Notes under the pieces: generated by a model
Seen by the model: the letters and a program-made list of their open reading frames with translations, nothing else
Told to the model about the DNA's origin: nothing
The model's database searches: none
Assembly: GCF_035605935.1 (NCBI RefSeq)
Contig: NZ_DATNGK010000241.1
Location: forward strand, 1 to 64,000
Reading direction: 5' to 3'
Origin: Actinocrinis sp035605935
GTDB taxonomy: Bacteria > Actinomycetota > Actinomycetes > Streptomycetales > Catenulisporaceae
Length of the DNA: 64,000 nucleotides
Shown: in pieces, positions 1 through 8,274 of the stretch
How the letters are laid out: the number at the start of each line of letters is the position of its first letter
Numbering within the stretch: position 1 is the stretch's first letter
Program-made: the position numbers and the translations under genes

Positions 1-50
1 GGACACGCGTGCACAGGTTTTTCACCCGGCCACGCGCAAACGGGTGAAAC
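1..50. repeat. Inner end of the left arm of an inverted-repeat element (copy 1, cut by window start)
   Basis: Bases 1-22 are identical to 55781-55802, the inner end of the left arm of the complete copy near 55.6 kb. Similarity continues past the arm through the CACGCGCAAACG stretch (about 31-42 here, 55811-55822 there). The sequence then departs because this copy holds a nuclease gene at that point. The rest of the left arm lies outside the window. Confidence 0.85.
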
Positions 51-143
51 ACCGAAAACACCCGCCACACAACCCCGAAACCCCAGAAAATAGACACAGG
101 GGAAAACACCCTCCCGCCATTCTATTTCCCGGGGAAAAGAACC

Positions 144-1319
144 ATGCACACCACCGACGACCGCGCCGACCTGATCGACGCACTCACCGATACCGAAAGA
201 AGCCTCGCGCAACTCCAAGCGGCACAGATCCGCCTGCTCGCCACCCTCGCCGCCTCGCGCGGCGCGGATCCCTTGGACTGCACGGAAGAGGAGATCACCG
301 CCGCGCTGCGCTGGTCCCCCACCACCACCCGCACCCGCCTGCACACCGCGCACACCCTGGCCACCCGCTTCCCCGAAACCCTGGCGTTGATGGCCGCCGG
401 CCAGATCTCCCACGCCCAGGCCAACGCCCTGGTGGAGATCACCACAGGACTCGACCCCGACACCGCCCGCGCCGCACAGGCACGCATCCTCCCCCGCCTA
501 CCCCACCAGAGCGTCGCCGCCACCCGCAAAGCCCTGCACCGCGCGGTCCTGGCCGTGGACCCGCAGGCCGCGCACCAACGCCACCTGCTGGAAACCAGGA
601 AACGCCGCGTGACCCTATGCCCCGAACCGGACGGCATGGCCACCCTCGCCCTCTACACCCCCGCACAAACCGCAGCCGCCGTCATGGCCGCCCTGGACGT
701 GCACGCCAAACCACGCACCCAAGACGACACCCGCACCCTGGATCAGCGACGCGCAGACACCCTCACCCACCTCGTGCTCGGCTCGGTGGGTGTCCCGTCC
801 AGCGGGACACGGCAGGACAGCACCCAGGTTCCGGCCCTGGTGCACGTGGTGGTCGGCATCGACACCCTGCTCGGCGCGAGCGAGGAACCCGCGCAGTTGC
901 GCGGTGTCGGGCCGATCACCGCAGGGCAGGCCCGGGAGATCGCGTACGGGCGCGATGCGACCTGGCGGCGGCTGCTGACCGCCCCGGACGGGGAACTGCT
1001 GCACACCGACCCGCACACCTACAAGCCGACCGCCAGCGTGCAGCGCCTCGTGCGGCTGCGGGACCGGCACTGCACCTTTCCCGGCTGCGCGATGCCCGCG
1101 GCGCGCTGCGATCTGGACCACATCGCACCGTTCGACCACCACAGGCCCGAAGCAGGCGGCGCGACGGTGCCGGAGAACCTGCACGCGCTGTGCCGCAGGC
1201 ACCACCGGCTCAAGACCGCGGGAACATGGAAAGTCGTGCGTGGCAGTGAGGGTGAGGTGGTGTGGAGCGCACCGACCGGACACCGCTACCTCACGCGAGC
1301 GGAACCCTATGCGGCATGA
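144..1319 (+). CDS. DUF222 / 13E12-repeat family HNH endonuclease
   Basis: A 391-residue protein with an N-terminal helical DUF222 region and a C-terminal HNH nuclease fold. The HNH part reads C-T-F-P-G-C, then DLDH, then a later CRRHHRLKT, which gives the paired cysteines, the Asp-His and the HH of this metal-dependent nuclease family. Members are repeated in actinobacterial genomes (REP13E12 in M. tuberculosis); their biological role is not settled. The ATG follows a weak purine-rich site. The gene sits between the inner ends of two inverted arms (1-50 and 1361-1592), and a gene-less copy of those arms lies at 55568-56062. The coding sequence contains a hairpin (790-810) resembling the tips of the arms. 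DNA cleavage is a family-based inference. Confidence 0.9.
   Translation: MHTTDDRADLIDALTDTERSLAQLQAAQIRLLATLAASRGADPLDCTEEEITAALRWSPTTTRTRLHTAHTLATRFPETLALMAAGQISHAQANALVEITTGLDPDTARAAQARILPRLPHQSVAATRKALHRAVLAVDPQAAHQRHLLETRKRRVTLCPEPDGMATLALYTPAQTAAAVMAALDVHAKPRTQDDTRTLDQRRADTLTHLVLGSVGVPSSGTRQDSTQVPALVHVVVGIDTLLGASEEPAQLRGVGPITAGQAREIAYGRDATWRRLLTAPDGELLHTDPHTYKPTASVQRLVRLRDRHCTFPGCAMPAARCDLDHIAPFDHHRPEAGGATVPENLHALCRRHHRLKTAGTWKVVRGSEGEVVWSAPTGHRYLTRAEPYAA
790..810. repeat. GTCCCG-type palindrome inside the HNH gene
   Basis: Eight base pairs, GTGTCCCG and CGGGACAC, flank a five-base loop. The GTCCCG/CGGGAC arms are the same as those of the palindromes at 52868-52890 and 52920-52936, and resemble the arm tips at 1572-1592 and 56038-56062. 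It may be chance in a GC-rich gene, or a site seen by the element's own machinery. Confidence 0.5.
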
Positions 1320-1360
1320 CACGGGAGAACCGGCGGGTCCGCTGGTACCCGCCTTTCTGA

Positions 1361-1592
1361 AAAATCCGTGCACGCGTGTCCCGCGTTACCCGCAACCGCC
1401 GTCGGCGAAGCTATCGCGAGACACCCAGCGCGCAAGGGCGTCTGTGCTCGAGAACCGTTGTGAACGAGACTCGCCGCTGTACTCCAGCCGCGTAGCGGAG
1501 ATGTCATCGCGGGGGTTTATTGGGGGAAAAGCGGGACGGCGGCCGGCGGTAAGTGGGTGGGAAAAAGCAGGCTGTCCAGTTGAACGGGACAG
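1361..1592. repeat. Right arm of inverted-repeat element, copy 1
   Basis: About 232 bp aligning along its whole length with 55833-56062 and, in reverse complement, with 55568-55805. A core, CGCCGTCGGCGAAGC followed by TATCGCGAGAC, is identical in all three arms, as is GCGTAGCGGAGATGT. The outer tip is the imperfect palindrome CTGTCC (1572-1577) / GGACAG (1587-1592). The arm begins 41 bp after the stop of the HNH gene. Long open frames through it appear to be by-products of GC content. Confidence 0.88.
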
Positions 1593-1716
1593 TAAGACGT
1601 CTGATTGCCTCGGGCTGGGCTCAGGGGTCGATCAGGGTCCTACCGGGGCTAACCCCGATGCGCGAGGGTCTGATCGTGAGGAGGGTGGAGGTCACGCTCG
1701 AAGAGAGGACATTGCG

Positions 1717-2322
1717 ATGCCCGGACGACGACGGGGACCCGGCACCGACCTCGTACTTTCACTTGGAATTCTCGCTGCGGCGGCCGGTGCCCTGGCGCTG
1801 AGCAGTTGCGCAGCCGCGCCGCGCGCTCAGAACGCCGCGGCGGCCGTGGTGCGACCCGCTGCGGTTTTCCGCGGCGGCGATACCGTTCACCTGGTGGATT
1901 ACACCGACAATGACGGGCCGGACTCGGCAGTGATCCTCACTGGCGCGATCGCCGATTTTGGCAAAGCGGTCAGCGTCAACCCGGACGGCTCGGTCAATCC
2001 GGAGCACAACAGTCAACTGGAACTTCAGCTGAGCCGCGGCACCCTCAGGCTCGACGTAGCGGCACTGGATCGCACCTTCGTCGAGGTCATGGCCACGCAG
2101 TTCCCGGCGAACATGACCAACTGTTCGGGCAGCGTTTCCGCGTCCCACGCGGTGCCGATCGTGGCGGGCTCGGGTACTGGCGCCTACCAAGGCGCGAGCG
2201 GCCAGTTCGACCTGACCATCAAGCTGGATGAGGTGGACGCCACGGGTTCGAACTGTCAGGGGACAGCCTTGCTCAGCCAAATGCTGATCACGTCCGGTTC
2301 CGGACACGTGCGATTGCGCTGA
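1717..2322 (+). CDS. Putative secreted lipoprotein with a beta-barrel-like C-terminal domain
   Basis: A 201-residue protein starting at an ATG about 7 bases after AGAGAGG. An Arg-rich N-terminus and hydrophobic stretch lead to a lipobox-like LSSC near residue 30, so the protein is probably lipid-anchored outside the membrane. The mature part is rich in short beta-strand-like segments and ends with G-x-G-x-Y-x-G-A-x-G followed by a hydrophilic strand pair. That pattern is seen in small allene-oxide-cyclase/dirigent-like barrel proteins. Two cysteines in the mature region could form a disulfide. The longer frame that opens at 1240 runs through the repeat arm and is not convincing. No function can be assigned. 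Confidence 0.75.
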   Translation: MPGRRRGPGTDLVLSLGILAAAAGALALSSCAAAPRAQNAAAAVVRPAAVFRGGDTVHLVDYTDNDGPDSAVILTGAIADFGKAVSVNPDGSVNPEHNSQLELQLSRGTLRLDVAALDRTFVEVMATQFPANMTNCSGSVSASHAVPIVAGSGTGAYQGASGQFDLTIKLDEVDATGSNCQGTALLSQMLITSGSGHVRLR

Positions 2323-3024
2323 TCACTGCCCCGCGGCCGTGTAGAGGTGCTCGGGGCGGCCCGTTACGCCGTAGCGCAACTGGAGCCGCACGATTCCGTG
2401 CTGGGTCAGATAGCTGAGATACCTCTGCGCGGTGGCTCTGCTCACGCCGACCTGCTCGGCGACTTCGGCCGCTGAGATCGGGCCGGGAGCGGAGCGCACC
2501 GCGTCGCGGATCAGCTCCAGCGTCGGCGCGGAGTGCCCCTTCACCGGCACGGAGGGCAGCGTGGCGGGCCCCCGCAGCAGGCCGAACAGCGCGTCCACAT
2601 CGGACTGATCGGCCTGATCTTTGAGCGCCTCCATCCGTAGTCGCATGCTGCGATACGCGGTGAGCTTGTCGTTCAGGGTGTTGAACCCGAACGGCTTGAC
2701 GAGGTAGTGCACCGCGCCGAGCTGCATCGCGGTGCGCACGGTGTCGACATCGCGCGCCGCGGTGATGACGACGCAGTCGGGGTGCTCGTCCCGTTCCATC
2801 AGCTTGCGCACCACGCCGAGGCCGTCGCCGTCTGGGAGGTAGACGTCCATGAGCACTAGATCGGGACGCAGGGCCTCCACCGCCGCGAGCGCCTCGGCGG
2901 CTGAATGCGCGAGGCCGACGGTATCGAAGCCTTCGGTCCGGGCCACATATGCGGCATGGATCTTCGCGACCCGGTAGTCGTCGTCCACGATCAGCGTTCT
3001 GATTGGTGCGGCCGTCGAGTTCAT
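2323..3024 (-). CDS. Response regulator of the CitB/DcuR type
   Basis: A 233-residue regulator. The receiver domain has the acidic pocket at D14-D16, phospho-acceptor Asp60 in LVLMD, and Lys110 in the YLVKPF motif. The C-terminal third (about 165-225) is a helix-turn-helix with the ISAAEVAEQVGVSRATAQRYL pattern of CitB/DcuR/DctR regulators, split here only for description. It overlaps the 3' end of the kinase gene by 4 bases (ATGA) and so is translationally coupled to it. Family members control uptake and use of di- and tricarboxylates. The likely target is the divergent ABC importer starting at 4906, by context. Confidence 0.92.
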   Translation of the reverse strand: MNSTAAPIRTLIVDDDYRVAKIHAAYVARTEGFDTVGLAHSAAEALAAVEALRPDLVLMDVYLPDGDGLGVVRKLMERDEHPDCVVITAARDVDTVRTAMQLGAVHYLVKPFGFNTLNDKLTAYRSMRLRMEALKDQADQSDVDALFGLLRGPATLPSVPVKGHSAPTLELIRDAVRSAPGPISAAEVAEQVGVSRATAQRYLSYLTQHGIVRLQLRYGVTGRPEHLYTAAGQ

Positions 3025-4670
3025 GGGACAGCCACCTTCGCCAGGACCGGCGTGGCGTTGTGCGCGGGCTTCGGCAGCCGGACCGTGAACACCGCGCCTG
3101 GTCCCTCGGAAACGCTGATCTGGCCGCCTAGTCGCTGCACCAGCCGGTGGACCAGGGCCAGGCCGAGACCACGGCGCTGAGAGCCGGCCTCGGGCTTGGT
3201 GGTGTATCCGTCCACGAAGATCGAGTCGGTGGCGCCGGGCGGGATGCCGGGGCCGTCGTCTGCCACTCGAACGGTGATCTCGCTTTCGTCCTCGACGATT
3301 GTCACCTCGACCCGGCCAAAGGTTCCCGGAGCCGGCCCGCCGCCTGCCGCGCCGTTTCCGCAGAGGGCGTCAAAGGCGTTGTCGATGAGGTTGCCGAGGA
3401 TCGTGGTGAGCGCCTGCGCCTTTTCCGGGGCGTGCCCGAGCAACGTATCGTCACTCAACACCAGATCGACGCCGCGTTCGCTCGCGACGGCGGCCTTGCC
3501 GAGGATGAGCCCCACGATGAGCGGGGACGCGACGCGTGAGCGCACTGATTCGGCGAACTCGGCCTCGGCGCCGCCCAGGTCCGTCAGGTAGTGCAGAGCC
3601 TCGTCGGATTCGCCGAGTTCGAGCAGCCCGGCAACGGTATGCATGCGGTTGGAGAACTCATGCTGTTGGGCACGCAACGCGTCTGTCAGGCCTCTAACAC
3701 TGTCGAGTTCGCGCAGCAGTCCGGACAACTCGGTGCGATCTCTTAGTGTGACCACGGCGCCGTGCGAGCGACCGGCCAGCGTGACCGGCATCCGGTTGAC
3801 CGTAAGGAGGTAGTCGTCAGTGAGCACCACTTGGTCCTGACCTTCGATCTCCCCAGAGAGCACGTCACGCAGCCGCCCGGCCGGCACCAGGTACTCGAGC
3901 CGGCCCCCTATCGCTGCGGTACCGAGGCTGAGCAGCCGTCGCGCCTCGTCGTTGACCATGGTCACCCGGCCGAGGCGGTCGAAGGCGATCACCCCCTCGC
4001 GGATGCCGTGCAGCGTGGCCTCCCGCTCCTGCAGCAGAGTCGTGATCTCGTCGAGTTCGAGCCCGAACGTGCGCCGCTTGAGCCGCCAGGCAAGCAACCA
4101 GGACACGACGGAGCCACCCGCGAGCGCGATGGCGAACCAACCCGCGTCGACGGGCAGTTCCTGCCAGAGCGCGCTGGTGATCGTGCTTTCCCGGATGCCT
4201 GCGGAGACTTCGCCCACCATTACGCCATCGGGTCCGTAGAGCGGCACTCTCCCGTTCGCGGATCGGCCGGTCGCGCCGTTATCCATCCGCACGTGGACCT
4301 TGCGGTCGACCGTAATGATCGACTCTTCGACCTGCTTGCCGATCAGCGCCGGGTCAGGATGCGAATGACGCACGCGGTTCATGTCGATCACGACCACATA
4401 GGAAGCGTCGGTCGTTTTCATCACCCGGTTGGCGATCTGCTGGATGCTGTCCCCGCAAGCCCCGCCCTCGGTTTCGAGACAGGCGCCGACCTCGGGAATC
4501 CCGGCGACCGTGCCCGCGATGTCCACCGCCCGCTGCTCGGTCTGGGCATCGAGCTGCCCGCGCTGCTGATAGGCGAACAGCGCGAAGCCGCCCAGCACCA
4601 CCGCCACCAGGATCGCGATCTGGCTGACGAGGATCTGGGTGGAGAGCCTGCGCATCGGTGAACGCCGCAT
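3021..4670 (-). CDS. Sensor histidine kinase of the CitA/DcuS family
   Basis: A membrane kinase with an N-terminal transmembrane helix, an extracytoplasmic PDC/Cache-type sensor of about 130 residues, a second helix (AIALAGGSVVSWLLAWRL), a cytoplasmic PAS domain, the H-box with QQHEFSNRMH, and an ATPase domain with N (GNLIDNAFDA), G1 (DDGPGIP) and G2 (GLGLALV) boxes. The HEFxNxxH form is typical of citrate/dicarboxylate sensors. I took the first ATG (4670) over a TTG 60 bases upstream; the ATG at 4655 is also possible, and neither has a clear ribosome site. Two cysteines lie in the sensor domain (VGACLETEGGACGD). The ligand is unknown. Confidence 0.92.
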   Translation of the reverse strand: MRRSPMRRLSTQILVSQIAILVAVVLGGFALFAYQQRGQLDAQTEQRAVDIAGTVAGIPEVGACLETEGGACGDSIQQIANRVMKTTDASYVVVIDMNRVRHSHPDPALIGKQVEESIITVDRKVHVRMDNGATGRSANGRVPLYGPDGVMVGEVSAGIRESTITSALWQELPVDAGWFAIALAGGSVVSWLLAWRLKRRTFGLELDEITTLLQEREATLHGIREGVIAFDRLGRVTMVNDEARRLLSLGTAAIGGRLEYLVPAGRLRDVLSGEIEGQDQVVLTDDYLLTVNRMPVTLAGRSHGAVVTLRDRTELSGLLRELDSVRGLTDALRAQQHEFSNRMHTVAGLLELGESDEALHYLTDLGGAEAEFAESVRSRVASPLIVGLILGKAAVASERGVDLVLSDDTLLGHAPEKAQALTTILGNLIDNAFDALCGNGAAGGGPAPGTFGRVEVTIVEDESEITVRVADDGPGIPPGATDSIFVDGYTTKPEAGSQRRGLGLALVHRLVQRLGGQISVSEGPGAVFTVRLPKPAHNATPVLAKVAVP

Positions 4671-4730
4671 TTGCCCGATTGTGACGAGAAACCGCACGGC
4701 CCGACAAGAGGCCGGGAGACGCAGGCCCAA

Positions 4731-4905
4731 ACGTGATGGTGTTGTTACGCGCGCATCCGCTTGATCAGCGGTTTTCCGTGAGCAGAACGCGCAAAACCGC
4801 GGTTAACGCGACTAACGCGGGATGTGCGCGAAACAGCGACGTAACCCGGCGCGCGATCTAGCGTCTGACCAATCCACCCGGCCGTAACACAGAGGGAACG
4901 GACAG
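4731..4905. promoter_or_regulatory. Divergent control region between the two-component system and the ABC importer
   Basis: This gap separates the kinase gene from the importer. It holds TTAACGCG (4803-4810) and CTAACGCG (4812-4819) in tandem, just after a CCGCGG palindrome. These near-repeats are reasonable candidates for response-regulator binding, but no consensus is available for comparison. A GAGGG ribosome site precedes the importer's ATG at 4906. Confidence 0.4.
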
Positions 4906-5766
4906 ATGGCTTCACGCAACCAACTCGCGAGCAAACCGATCGCCGACGGTTTCGCCCGGGACGCCTCCCGGGTCGAGGTGACCGGCCTCACTAAGCGGTT
5001 CCTGACCCCGAAGGGGGACGCGTTCACCGCGCTGCGCGACGTGACCTTCACCGTGGAGCCCGGACAGTTCTGCGCGGTGGTCGGCCCGACCGGCTGCGGC
5101 AAGTCCACGACTCTGAGCATGGTCTCCGGACTCGACCGGCCCAGCGAGGGCTCAGTGAAGGTCGGCGGCCGCGAGGTAACCGGGATCACCCAGGGCATCA
5201 GCTTCATGTTCCAGCAGGACGCGCTGCTGCCGTGGAAAACCGTGGTCGGCAACGTCGAGATGGGCCCGCTCTTCCGCGGCGTCGGCAAGCGGGACGCCCG
5301 CGAGCTGGCCCGCGACTGGCTGCGCCGGGTCGGCCTGGCCGGCTTCGAGGACCACCACCCGCACCAGCTCTCCGGCGGCATGCGCAAGCGCGTGGGAATG
5401 GCCGCGGCGCTGATCAACGAGCCGCAGATCCTGCTGATGGACGAGCCCTTCGGCGCGCTGGACGTGCAGACCAAGGCGATCATGCAGACCGAGCTGCTGG
5501 GGCTGTGGGAGCAGTTGCGGCCCTCGGTGCTGTTCATCACGCACGACCTGGACGAGGCCGTCGCGCTGGCTGACCGCGTCGTCGTGATGACCTCGGGCCC
5601 CGGCTCGGTCAAGGCGATCTACGACGTGGATCTGCCGCGTCCGCGCGGCTCGGTGCAGGAGATCCGGTACGAGTCGCGCTTCCTCGAGATCCAGCACCAG
5701 ATCTGGGCGTCGCTGCGCGAAGAGGTCGAGCGCGCCTACGCACGCACCGCGGGAGTCAACGCATGA
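4906..5766 (+). CDS. ABC transporter ATP-binding protein, NitT/TauT family
   Basis: A 286-residue nucleotide-binding subunit with Walker A GPTGCGKST, Q-loop (FMFQQDALLPWKTV), signature LSGGMRKR, Walker B ILLMDEP and the switch His in FITHDLDEA. The Q-loop with LLPWKTV is typical of the SsuB/TauB/NitT group, which imports sulfonates, nitrate, taurine, thiamine precursors or aromatic acids. Its stop codon overlaps the next start by 4 bases, so it is coupled to the permease. The likely partners are the permease at 5763 and the lipoprotein at 6790. Confidence 0.95.
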   Translation: MASRNQLASKPIADGFARDASRVEVTGLTKRFLTPKGDAFTALRDVTFTVEPGQFCAVVGPTGCGKSTTLSMVSGLDRPSEGSVKVGGREVTGITQGISFMFQQDALLPWKTVVGNVEMGPLFRGVGKRDARELARDWLRRVGLAGFEDHHPHQLSGGMRKRVGMAAALINEPQILLMDEPFGALDVQTKAIMQTELLGLWEQLRPSVLFITHDLDEAVALADRVVVMTSGPGSVKAIYDVDLPRPRGSVQEIRYESRFLEIQHQIWASLREEVERAYARTAGVNA

Positions 5767-6662
5767 GCATCACATCCCCAGCAACCGAGCCGGTGAGCCC
5801 GAATCCAGCGCCCCCGGCCTCGGACACAGCCAACCGATCCGCCAGCGAGGCGGGCCGTCGCGCCCGGCGCAAGCGCATGTTCCTGCTGTGGTCCGCGCGC
5901 CTCGCCTTCGCCGTCATCGTGATCGGCGGCTGGCAGCTGTTCACCGCGCTCAAGATCGTCGACCCGTTCTTCTACGGCCAGCCCTCCGGCATCTGGAAGC
6001 GCACGATCGACCTGTTCGAGCACGGCACCGAGTTCGGCTCGTTCTGGACCGACATCTTCACCACGATCAAGGAAGCCGTCTTCGGCTTCGGCCTCGGCGC
6101 CGCGGCGGGCATCGTGTTCGGCCTCGCGCTCGGCCAGAACCGCTTCCTGTCCGACGTGCTCAGCCCGTACATCAAGATCGTCAACGCGATCCCCCGGATC
6201 GTGCTCGGCGTGATCTTCGTGGTCGCCTTCGGCATCGGGATCACCCCGAAGGTACTGCTGTCCGCGGTGCTGGTGTTCTTCGTGGTCTTCTTCAACGCCT
6301 TCCAGGGCGTGCGCGAGGTGGACCGCAACATCCTGGCGAACGTCAAGGTGCTCGGAGCCTCGCAGTTCCAAGTAATCCGGCACGTCACCCTGCCCTCCGC
6401 GCTCACCTGGATCATCGCCAGCCTGCACACCGCCTTCGGATTCGCCATCGTCGGCGCGCTGGTCGGCGAGGTGCTCGGCGCCGAACACGGCGTCGGCCTG
6501 GTCATCAAGACCGCCCAGGGCAACCTCGACCCCGACGGGGTGTTCGCCGGAATGCTGGTGATTTCGGTGATCACGCTGATCGCGGAGTTCCTACTCACCT
6601 TCGTCGAGCGCCGGCTGCTCTCCTGGCGCCCGCCATCTCCCTCAGAGGCCATCGCGATCTAG
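5763..6662 (+). CDS. ABC transporter permease, NitT/TauT (SsuC-like) family
   Basis: A 299-residue inner-membrane subunit with about six hydrophobic helices. The cytoplasmic EAA loop is visible as ANVKVLGASQFQVIRHVTLPS, which contacts the ATPase. The N-terminal 35 residues are hydrophilic and Ala/Pro/Arg-rich. Only one permease gene is present, so the transporter is presumably a homodimer of this subunit. It lies in an operon with the ATPase (4-base overlap) and precedes the binding protein by 127 bases. Confidence 0.94.
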   Translation: MSITSPATEPVSPNPAPPASDTANRSASEAGRRARRKRMFLLWSARLAFAVIVIGGWQLFTALKIVDPFFYGQPSGIWKRTIDLFEHGTEFGSFWTDIFTTIKEAVFGFGLGAAAGIVFGLALGQNRFLSDVLSPYIKIVNAIPRIVLGVIFVVAFGIGITPKVLLSAVLVFFVVFFNAFQGVREVDRNILANVKVLGASQFQVIRHVTLPSALTWIIASLHTAFGFAIVGALVGEVLGAEHGVGLVIKTAQGNLDPDGVFAGMLVISVITLIAEFLLTFVERRLLSWRPPSPSEAIAI

Positions 6663-6789
6663 CCGGACCAGCCCCCGAGGAGCGCGCGGCCCCCGCGCCG
6701 CGCACGCACCACCGCACCATCCACACCCCGCACATCCAGTCAATTCATCGCCCCAGGCTCACTCCCTCAATGACGAAAGGACCCGAGTC

Positions 6790-7884
6790 ATGATCAAGCG
6801 GACTCTCGCGCTTTCCCTGGCCGGCACTCTCGCCCTCGCCGCGGCCGCCGCGTGTGGAAGCAGCGGCGGCAACAGCGGGCAAAGCGCTGCCGGTGGCAAC
6901 GCCCCCATGCCGACCGTGACGATGATGGTCGGCGGCATCGACAAGCAGATCTATCTGCCGTACGAGCTGGCCCAGCAGCTGGGCTACTACAAGAAGTACG
7001 GCGTCAACATGCAGCTGAGCACCGAGGTGGACGGCGGCGTCGGCGCCGAGGACGCGATGGCCTCCGGGCAGGTCAACATGGCCGGCGCCTGGTACAACCA
7101 CACCATCGACTTCCAGACCAAGGGCAAGAACGTCATCGACGTCGTGCAGCTGTCCGGCGCGCCGGGCGAGCGGGAGATGTGCGGCAAGAACAGCGGCGTG
7201 CACTCGGCGGCTGACTTCGCCGGCAAGACTCTCGGCGTGACGGACCTCGGCTCGGGCACCGACTCGCTGACCAAGTTCCTGGCCGCGCAGAAGGGCATCA
7301 AGTCCTCGCAGATCCACCGGCTCGCGGTCGGCGCGGGCTCCACGGCGATCGCCGCCGTGCAGAGCGGATCCGCAGCGTGCGTCATGACCACGCAGCCGAC
7401 GGTCACCGCGATGCAGCAGAAGGGCATCGCGTACTCGGCGATCGACCTGGCCACGACGACCGGCGCCACGCAGGCGCTCGGCGGCGCCTGGCCGGCCGCG
7501 GGCGTGCTGACGACGACCGATTGGGCCAACGCGAACAAGGCCACGGTGCAGAAGGTCGTGGACGCGCTGGTTGACACGATGCACTGGATCAACACGCACT
7601 CGGCCGCGGACATCGCCAACAAGCTGCCGCAGTCGTACGTGCAGAACAGCCTGGTCAGCAAGGCCGACTACATCGCGGCGCTGACGCAGGACAAGGGTCA
7701 GTTCCTGCCGGACGGCATCATGCCCGCCGGTGGCCCGAAGACGGTGCTGGCGATGGAGGAGCTGATCGGCTCGGCGACCTCCTCGGTGAACCTGTCCGCC
7801 ACGTTCACCAACGACTACGCGATCGCCGCCAACAAGGCGGAGGGCTACACCGTCACCACGACCCCGGCCGGCCCTAACGGCTGA
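6790..7884 (+). CDS. ABC transporter substrate-binding lipoprotein, NitT/TauT family
   Basis: A 364-residue periplasmic-type binding protein. It starts with a lipoprotein signal (hydrophobic stretch and LAAAAACGSS lipobox with Cys about 22). The mature part has the SsuA/NMT1 features YLPYELAQQLGYYKKYGV near the start and an LGVTDLGSGTDSL hinge segment. A close AAAGG-type site precedes the ATG. It delivers its ligand to the permease encoded at 5763. The ligand cannot be told from the sequence. The CitA-type sensor next door suggests a carboxylate, which is inference only. Confidence 0.93.
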   Translation: MIKRTLALSLAGTLALAAAAACGSSGGNSGQSAAGGNAPMPTVTMMVGGIDKQIYLPYELAQQLGYYKKYGVNMQLSTEVDGGVGAEDAMASGQVNMAGAWYNHTIDFQTKGKNVIDVVQLSGAPGEREMCGKNSGVHSAADFAGKTLGVTDLGSGTDSLTKFLAAQKGIKSSQIHRLAVGAGSTAIAAVQSGSAACVMTTQPTVTAMQQKGIAYSAIDLATTTGATQALGGAWPAAGVLTTTDWANANKATVQKVVDALVDTMHWINTHSAADIANKLPQSYVQNSLVSKADYIAALTQDKGQFLPDGIMPAGGPKTVLAMEELIGSATSSVNLSATFTNDYAIAANKAEGYTVTTTPAGPNG

Positions 7885-7963
7885 CCGGTCAGCGCCGCGC
7901 CGGTGTTGGTAGGAACGGTGCCTCGGTAGCCGGGGCACGAAGCGCGGCGCATCCCCTCCGGGT

Positions 7964-8007
7964 GCCGGGCGCTGGCGACGAGCTGCCTCTCGTCGCTGGC
8001 GCCCGGC
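7964..8007 (+). terminator. Strong hairpin after the ABC importer operon
   Basis: Arms 7964-7982 and 7989-8007 are 19 bases long with two internal mismatches and a 6-base loop, 80 bases after the binding-protein stop codon. No U-tract follows, as is usual in GC-rich actinobacteria. It could act on both strands. Confidence 0.7.
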
Positions 8008-8274
8008 GCTAGTGTGTCTGGGCTCGTATATGCAGCTTCGCGACGGGCGACGCGGCGAGCGGCAACCAGGGTCAGGACTCTGCTGCCGAGTCGACGTCAC
8101 AGGCGCAATCCCTCGCGCTCGAAGGCGTCGTCATCCAAGGCACGACGACGCGTGCGAGGCCATGGTGGTCCTCGCACGCGCTGCGCGAATCATTGCGCCG
8201 TGTCGGTGCGCATCAGCACTCGCATGCTCACGCGCACGGACACGGCTCGCCGACGTAAGGTATCTGTTAGCAGC
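8008..8274. other. Non-coding stretch with one hairpin
   Basis: Together with the terminator this makes up a 390-base gap between the ABC operon and the convergent GH5 gene. I recognise no gene in it. A perfect 10-bp stem, GCGTGCGAGG (8150-8159) with CCTCGCACGC (8170-8179), encloses a loop containing CCATGG and could terminate the GH5 transcript arriving on the minus strand. Confidence 0.5.

Noticed and set aside
6745..8100. Long minus-strand open frame over the substrate-binding protein gene
   Set aside because: It is antisense to a clear family member, extremely Arg/Gly/Ala/His-rich and without motifs; a by-product of GC-rich third positions.
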